Positions 46,810 to 56,748 of a DNA stretch of 64,000 bases are shown in pieces. Position 1 is the stretch's first letter; each line of letters opens with the position of its first letter. The DNA is from Crenothrix polyspora (lineage in GTDB: Bacteria > Pseudomonadota > Gammaproteobacteria > Methylococcales > Methylomonadaceae), in contig NZ_FUKI01000101.1 in assembly GCF_900163755.1 (NCBI RefSeq), positions 1 through 64,000 on the forward strand. The letters run 5' to 3'. The position numbers and the translations under genes were made by a program. The notes beneath the pieces are model-generated. The model had not been told where the DNA came from, did not search any database, and saw nothing but the letters and a program-made list of their open reading frames with translations.

Positions 46810-46938
46810 TATTTTTGAGATTTACACCAAATTAGTAACAGACGGTATTTAAATCAGGCCTGTCAGATTTTAAAAGTTTGCCAGGTCTATCGCCGTTATT
46901 CACGGCGATTGAAATAGTGTTTCAACCAAGAGATTAGT

Positions 46939-47400
46939 ATGAAAAACTTTTTTAAAAGCGTAATGTTAATTATGGGGCTGATGACTGTTGCCGACTGTGT
47001 ATTAGCGCATAGCCAAACCGGTAGCCTGGGTAAAAAAACCACAGGTGCAGCGGCAACAGATGTTTATCTCATTAATTGTTTTGATGATGAAAGTGGTGCA
47101 GGGATACCTAACAAAATTTTTGTTCATGTTAAAGACAATGCGCCTAAGTTAGCTTCAGAAATAAGTGTGCAGATTATTAAAAGTGGATTAGCCAGTGTAC
47201 CGAGTATTGATAAAGTTGATGCTGATGCCGGTTACAGTCCGGCTGCCAGTTTGACAAAAGGTGCAGGGGATTACACTGTTTTAGTCAATAAATCTGCCAC
47301 CACCGCAAAAGGGCTAGAGAACTATGCGCTTGAGTTTCATTGTCAATCCGCTAGTGGGGTACATACCGGTACAGAATGGACGATGACACAAAACCAATAG
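46939..47400 (+). CDS. Small exported protein, predicted mature N-terminal His
   Basis: A 153-residue protein with a signal peptide ending DCVLA and a mature chain beginning HSQTGSLG. Two cysteines (INCFDDE and LEFHCQS) may pair, and the late FHC...VHTGTEW adds further His. The fold looks like a small beta-sandwich. No family is recognised. It lies directly downstream of the protein at 45856 and may be cotranscribed. Confidence 0.7.
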   Translation: MKNFFKSVMLIMGLMTVADCVLAHSQTGSLGKKTTGAAATDVYLINCFDDESGAGIPNKIFVHVKDNAPKLASEISVQIIKSGLASVPSIDKVDADAGYSPAASLTKGAGDYTVLVNKSATTAKGLENYALEFHCQSASGVHTGTEWTMTQNQ

Positions 47401-47439
47401 CGGGTTTATTGGCTTGTTGCGTAATTAACTATCTGACCG

Positions 47440-47856
47440 TTAAGGTTTTTTGGCGATCACCAAAAGCCCTGCAATAATTAACAAAGCGCCCATAATGACA
47501 CGGACGCTAATGGTTTCTTTTAGCAACAGCCAAGCCAGGATAATCGCCACGACAACACTGCCTTTATCAATCAGAGCAACAGTAGCCACATCACCCAGTT
47601 TTAGTGCTTTGTAATAAAAAATCCATGACAATGTTGTGGTTAAGCCAGATGCTCCCAACCACGTTATATTACTGCGGGTGAGCGTAGACCACTCGTGCAA
47701 TGGCACGGCAACCGCAGCAAAGCCCAATACCAACACACTGACGAATAAAGTACGAACGCTTAAGCCCAGTTCGCCGGAGATGCCGGTTAAGCCCACTTTT
47801 GCAATGACTGAGGTAAAGCCAGCAAAAAACATCGACAGCACTGCGAACTTTAGCAT
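47440..47856 (-). CDS. Single-domain EamA-type transporter
   Basis: A 138-residue membrane protein with about five predicted membrane segments and the EamA-like WIFYYKALKLGDVATVALIDKGSVVV. It matches the COG2510 short-form proteins of one EamA domain, so it is probably complete and acts as a dimer in drug/metabolite transport. The start is leftward and 49 bp from the RNase T2 gene. Confidence 0.88.
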   Translation of the reverse strand: MLKFAVLSMFFAGFTSVIAKVGLTGISGELGLSVRTLFVSVLVLGFAAVAVPLHEWSTLTRSNITWLGASGLTTTLSWIFYYKALKLGDVATVALIDKGSVVVAIILAWLLLKETISVRVIMGALLIIAGLLVIAKKP

Positions 47857-47904
47857 TTCAGAACTGTGTCTGTGTGTTGTAAGGCAAAGATAAAGCGCGT
47901 TAAC

Positions 47905-48543
47905 TTAACGCACATTACGTATCAAAAAATTAGCACGGCCACAACTTAACCGGCTACGACGCTGTATATCAATACCGCAAGTTTTGGCGGTTTGGCCTTT
48001 TTTGTCAAAACAAACATAGATTTCTTGTAAAAAACGCCCCCCGTCTACACAAGAAAAGGCAATCGCATTTTTAGTTAGCTTTGGGTTGTCGACCAATATT
48101 AATTCATTGAGCTGTGCGCTGGTTACGCGTAGGGGTTTGGTCAAATTTTGCAAAACACGGGGTATCAGCACCGATTGTTTCAAATTTTGGGATAGATCTA
48201 AATAATCGCGTGGAGACAATTCTGAACATGTGCCGTGTTTTAGCCATTCGTGTACGGCTAATTTGGCGCTGGGGTAAAGTGTTGCAAAACTATCCAGTAA
48301 GCTTTTAGGCAATAATTCTTTACTGCACGATTGTGGATAGCCTTTATCATATTGTGGCCATAAGCCATGCAGTACCGCGCCATAGTTGCGCATACATTGA
48401 TTATCTTTAGGGTGTGTAGAGCAAAATTCCGGTGACCAAGACAGACTTAACACGTAATAATCAAATGGTTTTTTGGCGGCGGCATTTGTGGTTGGTATGC
48501 ACAGTGTTGCTAAAATCAATAAGCTATTCAGTAGGTATTTCAT
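47905..48543 (-). CDS. Secreted ribonuclease T2 family enzyme
   Basis: A 212-residue exported RNase with a signal peptide (residues 1-23). Both catalytic segments are intact: HGLWPQYDKGYP and EWLKHGTCSEL, which supply the His, Glu and Lys of the CAS motifs. Six or more cysteines are positioned for disulfides. RNase T2 cleaves single-stranded RNA in the periplasm or outside and may supply phosphate or nucleotides. Confidence 0.94.
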   Translation of the reverse strand: MKYLLNSLLILATLCIPTTNAAAKKPFDYYVLSLSWSPEFCSTHPKDNQCMRNYGAVLHGLWPQYDKGYPQSCSKELLPKSLLDSFATLYPSAKLAVHEWLKHGTCSELSPRDYLDLSQNLKQSVLIPRVLQNLTKPLRVTSAQLNELILVDNPKLTKNAIAFSCVDGGRFLQEIYVCFDKKGQTAKTCGIDIQRRSRLSCGRANFLIRNVR

Positions 48544-48795
48544 GGTTAATCTCTTGGGTTATTGGGCTACCAATTTAATACGCGAAAAAATGTAGGTTGA
48601 GCTGCCTGCGTGAGGGGTATTGTTTTTTCAGCTTTAAGTCATCGCGGGTTATTGCGTATTTATCGTTAATTTCTACGGTTAAAAGCTAAAGTATGCAGCC
48701 AAGAAAAATAGTTTTATGGTGGTGTGTTGATTAATTCAGCAAGTCAGCAAAAACTATAATAAGATAGCAACTGTTTCATTTTAACAGAGCTTACT

Positions 48796-49137
48796 ATGTA
48801 TCGCTTTATTCTCCTTAGTCTTTTGGCATTCCCTGTGTTTGCAGATGAAGAACAACCCCCCGTGCTTGAGGCCGTGCCTGAGGAGGCACCGGAGTCGCCC
48901 GCAGTGGTAGAAAGTGGCGAAGAAATGGAGCCAGACATTACTATCGTACGTAAGGCCAAGAAAACTATACAGGAATATCGTAGGGGCGGTAAGCTGTATA
49001 TGATAAAGGTGATACCTGACATTGGTCCGCCGTATTATTTTATGGATACCAATGGGGATGGCAAGATGGATGTGCGGCGCAGCGAATTAGACAGAGACAG
49101 TAATATTAATATGTGGAAACTGCTGGAGTGGCATTAA
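48796..49137 (+). CDS. DUF2782 protein
   Basis: A 113-residue exported protein with an N-terminal signal peptide ending VFA-DEE, an acidic Pro/Glu linker, and the DUF2782 domain (ITIVRKAKKTIQEYRRGGKL, DIGPPYYFMDTNGDGKMD and WKLLEW). The DTNGDGKMD segment resembles a calcium loop. This family usually lies near DNA polymerase I genes in gammaproteobacteria, which are not in the window. Confidence 0.88.
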   Translation: MYRFILLSLLAFPVFADEEQPPVLEAVPEEAPESPAVVESGEEMEPDITIVRKAKKTIQEYRRGGKLYMIKVIPDIGPPYYFMDTNGDGKMDVRRSELDRDSNINMWKLLEWH

Positions 49138-49378
49138 GTCAGTGACGCTCACATAGCCGTTATGCCTTGTTTTACTGCGATTACCTCGCGTATGTTTTCG
49201 CTCCAAAGGTTTGTATTTTTTCCTTAGCGAGTTAGTAAACAGCCGTACGCCGTTGAAGAATAGCCATTGCTCACTTGATGCCGATCTGGCGTGACATTGT
49301 GCTTATGACCTGCTGGTAGCAAATCACAAAATCCCGCGCCAAACTTTGAACACCCTCCCAATATTTAAAATCTACTAA

Positions 49379-49569
49379 GGAACGCGCACGAAATAACTTG
49401 AGCAAGTTCATGCTTCGACAGGCTCAGCACGAACGGTGGTGGCGTTTAAGTTGTTCAAGTTATTTCATGCACGTTCCTTAGGGCAGTTACAGCCACCGTT
49501 CGTGCTGAGTTTGTCGAAGCATGAACGGCACACTTCGACAAGCTCAGTGCGAACGGTTACGCTGTAACT
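49379..49569. repeat. Truncated family-1 element with family-3 insertion
   Basis: 49379-49477 is the 99-bp family-3 palindrome, and 49478-49569 is the TTAGGGCAGTTACAGC...GCTGTAACT core of family 1 without its outer ends. The left flank (TCTACTAA) is not the family-1 start, so the outer left end was lost or never present. It is 98 bp shorter than the copy at 45075. Confidence 0.8.
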
Positions 49570-50136
49570 AACGGTAACTCAGAGGTTTTTCACGCAAAAT
49601 TTCATATCAAAAAATAACAATAATGTCAATAGTAATAATGCACTTTATTTGAGGTAATAATACCATTGACTTTATTTTTGTATGCTCTAACATCTAAAAT
49701 AACGTACTTATTTACTTACAGGTATAAAAAATGTAAACTGAATTTACACAAATTAGCTGAACAGTCGTATTAATCATTAAAATATATTAATTTAATGTCA
49801 AATTGTTAATGGTTAGCAGGGTTTTTTTGTGTACATAGTTTAAATTAGCGACTAAGCGTTCTTTAGTTTCCTGTAATAGCCTCGTATAATCGGGAGTAGT
49901 TTATATAAAAATATTATTTATTTGTTAAATTTATTTACTAAGTGTAGTAATTAGCATGTTTTATGTTAAGTAAAACACTGATCCTTATAGGGGAGTTAGT
50001 GCATAAATACAGCGTTTTCACTATTAATACATACGCTCTAGGTTTTAAGATCAGTCTCTGCCTGATCCTCATTTAGGTGTAATCAACTTGATATAAAAAT
50101 GCTGTATAAAAATTAAGCCAAACAATAGGGAGATGT
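49570..50136. other. AT-rich upstream region of the diaminobutyrate cluster
   Basis: About 570 very AT-rich bases. It contains no recognisable gene and, near 50009-50024, the tract ACAGCGTTTTCAC, which matches one end of the family-1 MITE and may be a solo remnant. The cluster promoter is expected here but no boxes can be supported. Confidence 0.45.
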
Positions 50137-50163
50137 ATGAGTACTAAAAAACCTAACGTATAG
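50137..50163 (+). CDS. Possible 8-residue leader peptide
   Basis: The frame MSTKKPNV followed by TAG has a very good ribosome site (GGGAG, spacing 4-5) and stops 23 bp before the aminotransferase start. It could be a translated leader, or a relic of a longer frame. There is no evidence beyond the ribosome site. Confidence 0.3.
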   Translation: MSTKKPNV

Positions 50164-50186
50164 TTAACTAAATTTTGGAGAAGATC

Positions 50187-51530
50187 ATGGCTGTTTCTAT
50201 CAAGTTGGTAAGCAATGAAATCATAATACCCTACAAAACAAAATTAGAACCTGTCTCAGCAGTAACTGAGTTAAGCGCATTCCATTTGGAGTCTCAGGCA
50301 CGCAGCTATTGCCGTCACTTCGACACGACATTTGTTAGCGCCTCTGGCAGCTACATGACAGATGCAACAGGCCGCCACTTTATTGATTTCTTAGGTGGAG
50401 CTTCCGCTCTCAACTACGGCCACAATGACCCCGACATGGTTCAAGGGCTTATTAACTATCTTGTTGCAGGGGGCGTAGCGCATAGCCTAGACTTGCACAC
50501 TTGGGCTAAAGCACGCTTTATTGATGCCTTTAATCACCTTATACTCGCCCCCCGTTCGTTATCGTACCGACTTCAATTTACAGGACCTACAGGTACGAAC
50601 GCTGTTGAAGCCGCGCTCAAGCTGGCTCGAAAGGTAACAGGCCGCACCGAAATCATTGCTTTCACCCAGGGGTTTCATGGTATGTCACTGGGGGCGCTCG
50701 CCGCCACCGGAAACCGCCATCACCGGATGGGCTCTTCTATCCAGCTTCCAGGAGTCATGCGGGCTTTTTACGATGGCTATTTTGGTGCCGAAATAGACAC
50801 GGCGGCCATGTTGGATAAAGCCCTCAGCGACCCATCAAGCGGCTTTGATGCCCCAGCGGCTATCTTGCTGGAAACTGTGCAAGGAGAAGGTGGGCTGAAT
50901 ACGGCTTCCGCCGCGTGGATGAAGAAGATTGCCGATATTGCAAAACGGCACGGTGCCTTGCTTATTATTGATGATATCCAGGCTGGCTGTGGTCGCACCG
51001 GCAGCTTCTTCAGCTTCGAGCCACTGGGCATAGACCCCGATATTGTCGTGCTGTCCAAGTCTTTGTCTGGCTTTGGCTTACCGCTGTCGCTGGTGTTGAT
51101 TCGTCCGGAACACGACCAATGGTTACCCGGCGAACACAATGGCACTTTCCGGGGCAACAATCACGCATTTGTGACAGCGACTGTCGCATTAGAAAAGTTC
51201 TGGGCTAACAATGCACTGATGTCTGATGTACAAAGACGCGGCACTTTGATCGTCGATGCGCTTGAAGAAATGGCAAACTATGTTCCAGGTTCACGTATTA
51301 AAGGACGCGGTATGATGCTGGGTCTCGATGTGGGTGATGGCGCACTGGCTGCAAAAATCTCAAAACGTTGTTTTGCTGATGGTCTTATTATTGAGACAGC
51401 AGGCGCTCGTGGTCAAGTCGTCAAAATTTTGGCACCTTTAACAACACCTGACGCAGTACTTGCCGAAGGCTTGTCGATTGTAAATGTCGCCATCGCCAAG
51501 GAGATGTCCAAGCTAGGAGCGAAGTCATGA
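50187..51530 (+). CDS. L-2,4-diaminobutyrate:2-oxoglutarate aminotransferase
   Basis: A 447-residue class III PLP aminotransferase of the EctB/Dat type, which makes L-2,4-diaminobutyrate from aspartate semialdehyde. The PLP lysine K291 lies in LSKSLSGFGLPLSLVL, and PGEHNGTFRGNNHAFVTA near residue 315-330 is the signature of EctB/Dat. The ATG at 50187 has GGAG upstream. The gene overlaps the NRPS gene by 4 bp. No ectA or ectC (ectoine) genes are present, so I infer that it supplies monomer to the synthetase. Confidence 0.9.
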   Translation: MAVSIKLVSNEIIIPYKTKLEPVSAVTELSAFHLESQARSYCRHFDTTFVSASGSYMTDATGRHFIDFLGGASALNYGHNDPDMVQGLINYLVAGGVAHSLDLHTWAKARFIDAFNHLILAPRSLSYRLQFTGPTGTNAVEAALKLARKVTGRTEIIAFTQGFHGMSLGALAATGNRHHRMGSSIQLPGVMRAFYDGYFGAEIDTAAMLDKALSDPSSGFDAPAAILLETVQGEGGLNTASAAWMKKIADIAKRHGALLIIDDIQAGCGRTGSFFSFEPLGIDPDIVVLSKSLSGFGLPLSLVLIRPEHDQWLPGEHNGTFRGNNHAFVTATVALEKFWANNALMSDVQRRGTLIVDALEEMANYVPGSRIKGRGMMLGLDVGDGALAAKISKRCFADGLIIETAGARGQVVKILAPLTTPDAVLAEGLSIVNVAIAKEMSKLGAKS

Positions 51531-54500
51531 GCCGCGCCTATGAGAGAACTCGCAGTGCAAACATCCAGATAGAGGGTGAGTCGGCAAACTATTCACCTTC
51601 TTGGCAACTGAAGCACGTCCCTATTCGCGGCCCTGTGGAAGCGGATAATTGCCAAGAAGCCGCCGTATTAGTCAGTGCTCGTCATTGGAACAACGTCTAT
51701 CCAGTGGGCGAACGTTTCCACGATGTGTTTGAGCGTAGGTGTTTGCAATTTGGGGAGGCGGCTTACCGTCATCTTGCAATAGATTATGGTGAGGTCGCGG
51801 TTACTTACTCCGAAGTGCTTGATAGAGCCAATCGTCTTGCGCGATTCTTCGAAGCGCACGGTGTCACCGCTGGCGCACGCATTGCTCTGTTGCTTGATAG
51901 ATCTATTGATTCTTATGCGGCCGTGCTGGCGGCATCAAAAATCGGCGCAGCCTATGTGCCGCTAGACACCTCATTTCCGACCGACCGCATCCACTTTATG
52001 CTGGAGGATAGTACCGTCAGCGTGGTTATCACCTTGCGTGGTTTCGCCAATCGATTCACAGGAGTCAATGCGACAGTTTTATCATTGGATGCGTGTTATG
52101 ATGACATAGACGCACTTTCAGCAGCGCCGTTTAAACCGGTCATCAATCAAATAGCCACTGATCCGCTGGCCTATATTATTTATACGTCGGGTTCGACTGG
52201 CCGTCCTAAGGGTGTGCCTATCCGGCATTCAAGCATTTGTAATTTCATCCACATCGCATCGGCACTTTATGGCTATGTGCCATCGGATCGAGTCTATCAG
52301 GGCATGACGATTGCATTCGATTTCTCGTTTGAGGAATTGTGGGTTCCCCTTGCCGCAGGGGCTACGCTGGTGCCCGCGCCGTCACAAGCCAAGTTGATCG
52401 GTAGCGACTTGACGGATTTTCTTACCACCCGTAATGTAACAGCGCTGTGCTGCGTCCCTACTTTGTTGGCAACCCTTGAACCCGTTCTACCACAACTGCG
52501 TTTCCTGCTGGTTTCCGGCGAAGCGTGCCCTAGCGATGTTGTCGCCAAGTGGCTTATACCTGGGCGACGTGTGTTGAATGCCTATGGGCCAACCGAGACC
52601 ACAGTTACCGCTACTTGGTCGTTACTTGAACCGAACAAACCTATTACCATCGGCGGGCCATTGCCCACTTATTCCGTGGTCATTATTGATCCCGATACAC
52701 GACAGGCGCTTGAAGCTGGGGAAGCCGGTGAGATTTGCATAGCGGGTGTTGCATTATGTGACGATTATGTGAACCGGCCAGATCAGACGGCGCGGGCTTT
52801 CATCCCTGACTTTTTAGGTTTACCAGACAACCCTTGTGGGCGGCTGTACCGCACCGGAGATTTGGGGCGCATTAATGCCAGCAACGAAATTGAATACCTT
52901 GGCCGGATAGACACCCAGGTGAAAATTCGCGGTTACCGTATCGAACTGTCCGAGATAGAATCAGTAGCGCGGGGTGTACACGGTGTTGATCAAGTGGTCG
53001 TACAACCGTTCGATCCCGATGGTACTGGCACAATACTTGCCGCTTATCTCACCGCAATGCGAGCTGACGAACAACTCGACATGGCTCATATTGATGCTGC
53101 GCTGCGTGCGGCACTGCCAACTTACATGGTGCCGGCTTACTACAGCCAGTTAGATGAGATTCCGCTTTTAGCCAGTGGCAAGGCTGACCGGAACGCATTA
53201 CAACCGCCGTCAGGTAGCAAATTTTCCGCAACCAGCGCTGAATTAGTCGAGCCGCGAACGGCACGGGAAGGTGAACTTGCCTTGTTGTTAGCCGATGTTT
53301 TAAAACGCGAGCAGGTTTCTGTGACGGCCAATTTTTTTGATGAACTGGGTGCCGATTCCTTGAGCATGGCAGCTTACGCCACGGTTATTCGCAAACAACT
53401 GGGTTTGCGCCGGGTTTCTATGCGGCAGCTTTATGAACACCCGTCGATAGCTGATCTTGCCATCGCCTTGGATAAGCTATCGATAGTGGCTAAGGTTAGC
53501 CCCTCCCCTGAGGCAGAGGTAACCAAGCCAGATGCGGTCAAGCCAGAGGAAGCCGTATCCGCAGAACCCTTCAGGCCAGCAGGTGTAAAGCGCGCCGCCG
53601 AACGTCACGGTGTAGCGCCGCACATAGCCTCGAATGCCGCACGTTTCGCAACGGCTATTGCCCAGATTGCCGTCTATGCCATCGCATTGTTTTTAAGCGA
53701 GTTGGCGATAGTGGCGGCTTTCCATTGGGTTAGCGCCGGTGTAGGCTTTGTTGATATCTACCTGCGTACGGTTTTGTCAACAAGCAGTATTTTTTTTGGC
53801 ACAGCCGCCATATTGATTGCCACCAAGTGGCTGGTCATGGGCCGGTTTACTACCGAACCTATTCCGCTGTGGAGCTTGAAATACCTGCGCTTTTGGATTG
53901 CGCGGATGGCTATTCAGGGAAATCCGTTAATCCTTTTTGTCGGTACATCCATCTATTCAGATTACTTACGCTTGCTCGGTGTGCGGGTTGGCAAGGGGGC
54001 TATTATTCTCACCCCTACACCGCCTATTTGTACTGACCTTGTCAGTATCGGCGCGCACAGTGTTATCCGGCAAGATGCCTTGCTCCCAGGTTATACCGCC
54101 TGTAATGGCTACCTGTATCCTGGCACTATCAGTATCGGTTCCAATGTCCTCATTTGTGAAGCCACCTTACTTGATATCTTCACCGCCATCGGTGACGGCA
54201 GCCAGCTTGGCACTACATCGGCGCTACTTGAGGGACAGGCTGTTCCGGCAGGTTGTGTTTACCAGGGGGCACCCGCAGAACCGTCAAAATCTAATTTTGA
54301 CCGTGTTGCGTCTTGTCCGGTGTCAAAGTCGCGTGAGATTTTTTATACAACCTTGCAACTTCTTACCCATTGCCTTGTTGCAGTGCCTGCTACAGTAATG
54401 GTTGTGTCACTGTTGTTTTATGCAATCATTGCGGCAGTCGGCCTGAATATACATTTGAGTGGATGGATGTTACTTGAGAATGCGGCCATTAGCGCAGGTG

Positions 54501-55840
54501 TAATCTACTTCGGTAATTTGCTTCTGCTCATAATCGTAGTCCTTACTGTGCCCCGTGTCTTAAATTTGTTTGTTAAGCCGGAGGTGGCACACCCGCTTTA
54601 CGGGTTACAGTATGAGCTAGCAAAGCTCATCGCACGCTTCAGCAACAACCAACTGCTTAACAAAGTATTCGGCGACAGCTCGATGATCATTTACTGGCTG
54701 TCCGCCGTTGGTTACGATTTGTCACGCAGCACCCAGACCGGCTCTAACTTTGGTATCGAACAAAGCCATCACAACCCGTTTCTGTGTGAGTTCAATCGTA
54801 ACACGCTGATATCAGACGGCTTGAAAATGTTGAATATGGAGGTATCGTCCACGTCGTTTATTATGCGTAAGGTTGCCATGCCAGCGGATACTTACGTAGG
54901 TAACTCAATCCACTATCCGGCCGATGCCCGCTTGGGTGCTAATTGCCTGATAGCCACAAAAGCCGCCCTGCCGATTGATGGCGAGTTGCGTACCAATATT
55001 GGCCTGCTGGGTTCACCGTCTTTCGAGATACCACGCACCGTAGCGCGTGATCATTGCTTTGATCACTTTAAACAGCCCGCCATTCTTAAACGGCAATTGG
55101 TAAAAAAACTGCGCTCGAATCTGGTTACCCTGGGGTTATATTTTCTAAGCTCTTGCATGATTGTCAGCTTGGGTCTATTGTTGAGTTATGGCTGTTTTAA
55201 ACTGTTCGGTGTATCTGGCGCGGACGGTTCAGGTTCGACCATCCTAATAACCACGCTGGCATTAACCGTTGCATCCCTGGCTTTTATTTTTCTAACGGTA
55301 GTGTTCGCTATTTTTTGTGAACGTTTGGTGTGCAAATTTCGTCGTCTACAACCGTTGTATTGCTCATTGTACGATCCTTTATTTTGGGCGCACGAACGCT
55401 TCTGGAAATTTCACTACACTGATGGTTTGCTGACCTTATTCAATGGTACGCCTATGAAGCCATTTTTCCGTAGATTGCAAGGCGCTAAGATTGGCCGCGG
55501 TGTCTTTGACGACGGCGCAGGACTTTCTGAGCCTAGCATGGTGGAAATTGGCGACAATTGTACATTGAATTTCTCCTCTCATTTTCAGCCCCATTCACTT
55601 GAGGACGGTACGTTCAAGTCCGACCTGATTAAAATGGGCGCACGCTGTACGTTGGGGACTGGCGCTTTCGTGCATTACGCAACGGTGATACATGACGACA
55701 CCGTGCTTGAAGCCGATGCTTTCCTGATGAAAGGCTCGGTGATGGAGCAAGGCACGCGCTGGCTCGGAAATCCTGCGCGCGAAGCTTCCACGACACGGGA
55801 CATCACATTAATCATTAAAAATGGAGCAAAGAAATGGTAA
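51527..55840 (+). CDS. Pls-like single-module membrane NRPS, homopolyamino-acid synthetase
   Basis: A 1437-residue protein. The adenylation domain (about residues 60-560) has YTSGSTGRPKG (219-229), FDFSFEE (264-270) and NAYGPTETT. The carrier domain has the phosphopantetheine serine S611 in LGADSLSMA. There is no ordinary condensation or thioesterase domain. From residue 705 come three pairs of membrane segments (about 706-770, 945-1011, 1205-1268), each followed by a soluble domain, of which the first (about 805-930) and third (about 1285-1425) show hexapeptide left-handed-beta-helix repeats. This A-T-(TM2-domain)x3 layout is that of epsilon-poly-lysine synthetase Pls. With diaminobutyrate aminotransferase next to it, I infer poly-diaminobutyrate. 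The product is unproven. Confidence 0.88.
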   Translation: MSRAYERTRSANIQIEGESANYSPSWQLKHVPIRGPVEADNCQEAAVLVSARHWNNVYPVGERFHDVFERRCLQFGEAAYRHLAIDYGEVAVTYSEVLDRANRLARFFEAHGVTAGARIALLLDRSIDSYAAVLAASKIGAAYVPLDTSFPTDRIHFMLEDSTVSVVITLRGFANRFTGVNATVLSLDACYDDIDALSAAPFKPVINQIATDPLAYIIYTSGSTGRPKGVPIRHSSICNFIHIASALYGYVPSDRVYQGMTIAFDFSFEELWVPLAAGATLVPAPSQAKLIGSDLTDFLTTRNVTALCCVPTLLATLEPVLPQLRFLLVSGEACPSDVVAKWLIPGRRVLNAYGPTETTVTATWSLLEPNKPITIGGPLPTYSVVIIDPDTRQALEAGEAGEICIAGVALCDDYVNRPDQTARAFIPDFLGLPDNPCGRLYRTGDLGRINASNEIEYLGRIDTQVKIRGYRIELSEIESVARGVHGVDQVVVQPFDPDGTGTILAAYLTAMRADEQLDMAHIDAALRAALPTYMVPAYYSQLDEIPLLASGKADRNALQPPSGSKFSATSAELVEPRTAREGELALLLADVLKREQVSVTANFFDELGADSLSMAAYATVIRKQLGLRRVSMRQLYEHPSIADLAIALDKLSIVAKVSPSPEAEVTKPDAVKPEEAVSAEPFRPAGVKRAAERHGVAPHIASNAARFATAIAQIAVYAIALFLSELAIVAAFHWVSAGVGFVDIYLRTVLSTSSIFFGTAAILIATKWLVMGRFTTEPIPLWSLKYLRFWIARMAIQGNPLILFVGTSIYSDYLRLLGVRVGKGAIILTPTPPICTDLVSIGAHSVIRQDALLPGYTACNGYLYPGTISIGSNVLICEATLLDIFTAIGDGSQLGTTSALLEGQAVPAGCVYQGAPAEPSKSNFDRVASCPVSKSREIFYTTLQLLTHCLVAVPATVMVVSLLFYAIIAAVGLNIHLSGWMLLENAAISAGVIYFGNLLLLIIVVLTVPRVLNLFVKPEVAHPLYGLQYELAKLIARFSNNQLLNKVFGDSSMIIYWLSAVGYDLSRSTQTGSNFGIEQSHHNPFLCEFNRNTLISDGLKMLNMEVSSTSFIMRKVAMPADTYVGNSIHYPADARLGANCLIATKAALPIDGELRTNIGLLGSPSFEIPRTVARDHCFDHFKQPAILKRQLVKKLRSNLVTLGLYFLSSCMIVSLGLLLSYGCFKLFGVSGADGSGSTILITTLALTVASLAFIFLTVVFAIFCERLVCKFRRLQPLYCSLYDPLFWAHERFWKFHYTDGLLTLFNGTPMKPFFRRLQGAKIGRGVFDDGAGLSEPSMVEIGDNCTLNFSSHFQPHSLEDGTFKSDLIKMGARCTLGTGAFVHYATVIHDDTVLEADAFLMKGSVMEQGTRWLGNPAREASTTRDITLIIKNGAKKW

Positions 55841-56748
55841 GCCAATCCATTACTGCTATCGACATGCCATCGGCTGATGAGTTCGTCGAAAATTACATCG
55901 CGAAGAATCAACCCGTTATTGTAAAAGGCCTGGATTTTGATGCCGACCAATTGAAGCCGGAGGCCTTAAAAGCCAGTCTTGGCGACTTAACAGCACTGCT
56001 GTACGGTAGCCTGTTTGATCTGGAGGATATCCTTAGCCTCAGCGACTATATGGACGATTGGTTCAACTTAACGGGCGCGATGGAAGAAAACGTGCCCTAT
56101 GTGCGCTGGTATAACAAGCTAAAAGATGTTGACTTTGCCTGGGGCGATGAAGCCTTTCAGCGTTTGGCTGCCGTCTGGCGGACACCGCACTGTCTGCCCA
56201 AGGCTGATTTTTTGGTGCCGGTTAGTGCAGCGGGCGCGGGTACAAATCCGGTATGCGATGCGTTTCCGTACCGTGGCCTGCTGGTTGCAGCGCGGGGGGC
56301 GCGTACCCGCTTGCACCGGGATCCGTTTTGCAGTGATGCCGTGGTTTGCCAGTTTTATGGCACTAAAGAAGTCGCCTTGTACCGGCCAGAACGTGCGGAT
56401 GAACTGACTAAGGCATCCGATGGTACGTCTTTTGGTGGCTTTGTTGATGTCCGCGAGGACAAGCTGGATAGTCTTTCGGCAATACCGGACTATCATGGCT
56501 TTTTGCGCCCAGGGGAGATGGTTTACATTCCGCACGGTTGGTTGCATGATGTCATCGTGACCGAAGATTCCGTTTCTATCACCTGGAACTTCGTGCATCG
56601 TCAGGGCGCTAAAGAGTTCTCCCGCTATTTGGCCAGTCAATCAAACGGTGATCCTGAGTTTGAAATATTGCAGTATTTCCATCGGCCTGTAGGTTCGACG
56701 AAGCTTACCGCGAGTGAGATTTCTAACTACCATTTTGCAGCGAGTTAG
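55834..56748 (+). CDS. Cupin/JmjC-type Fe(II) oxygenase of the cluster
   Basis: A 304-residue protein of the cupin-8/JmjC fold. The metal triad appears to be H161 and D163 in TRLHRDPF, with distal H238 in IPHGWLHDV. The rest of the jelly-roll (QFYGTKEVALYRP, FLRPGEMVYIPHGW, VSITWNFV) follows. Such enzymes hydroxylate amino-acid side chains or proteins. The gene overlaps the synthetase by 7 bp, so the likely substrate is the carrier-bound monomer or the polymer. It could instead act on a protein of the system. Confidence 0.8.
   Translation: MVSQSITAIDMPSADEFVENYIAKNQPVIVKGLDFDADQLKPEALKASLGDLTALLYGSLFDLEDILSLSDYMDDWFNLTGAMEENVPYVRWYNKLKDVDFAWGDEAFQRLAAVWRTPHCLPKADFLVPVSAAGAGTNPVCDAFPYRGLLVAARGARTRLHRDPFCSDAVVCQFYGTKEVALYRPERADELTKASDGTSFGGFVDVREDKLDSLSAIPDYHGFLRPGEMVYIPHGWLHDVIVTEDSVSITWNFVHRQGAKEFSRYLASQSNGDPEFEILQYFHRPVGSTKLTASEISNYHFAAS

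Noticed and set aside
50187-51530. Ectoine biosynthesis (EctB)
   Set aside because: The aminotransferase matches the EctB/Dat family, but ectA and ectC are absent and the gene overlaps the synthetase gene.
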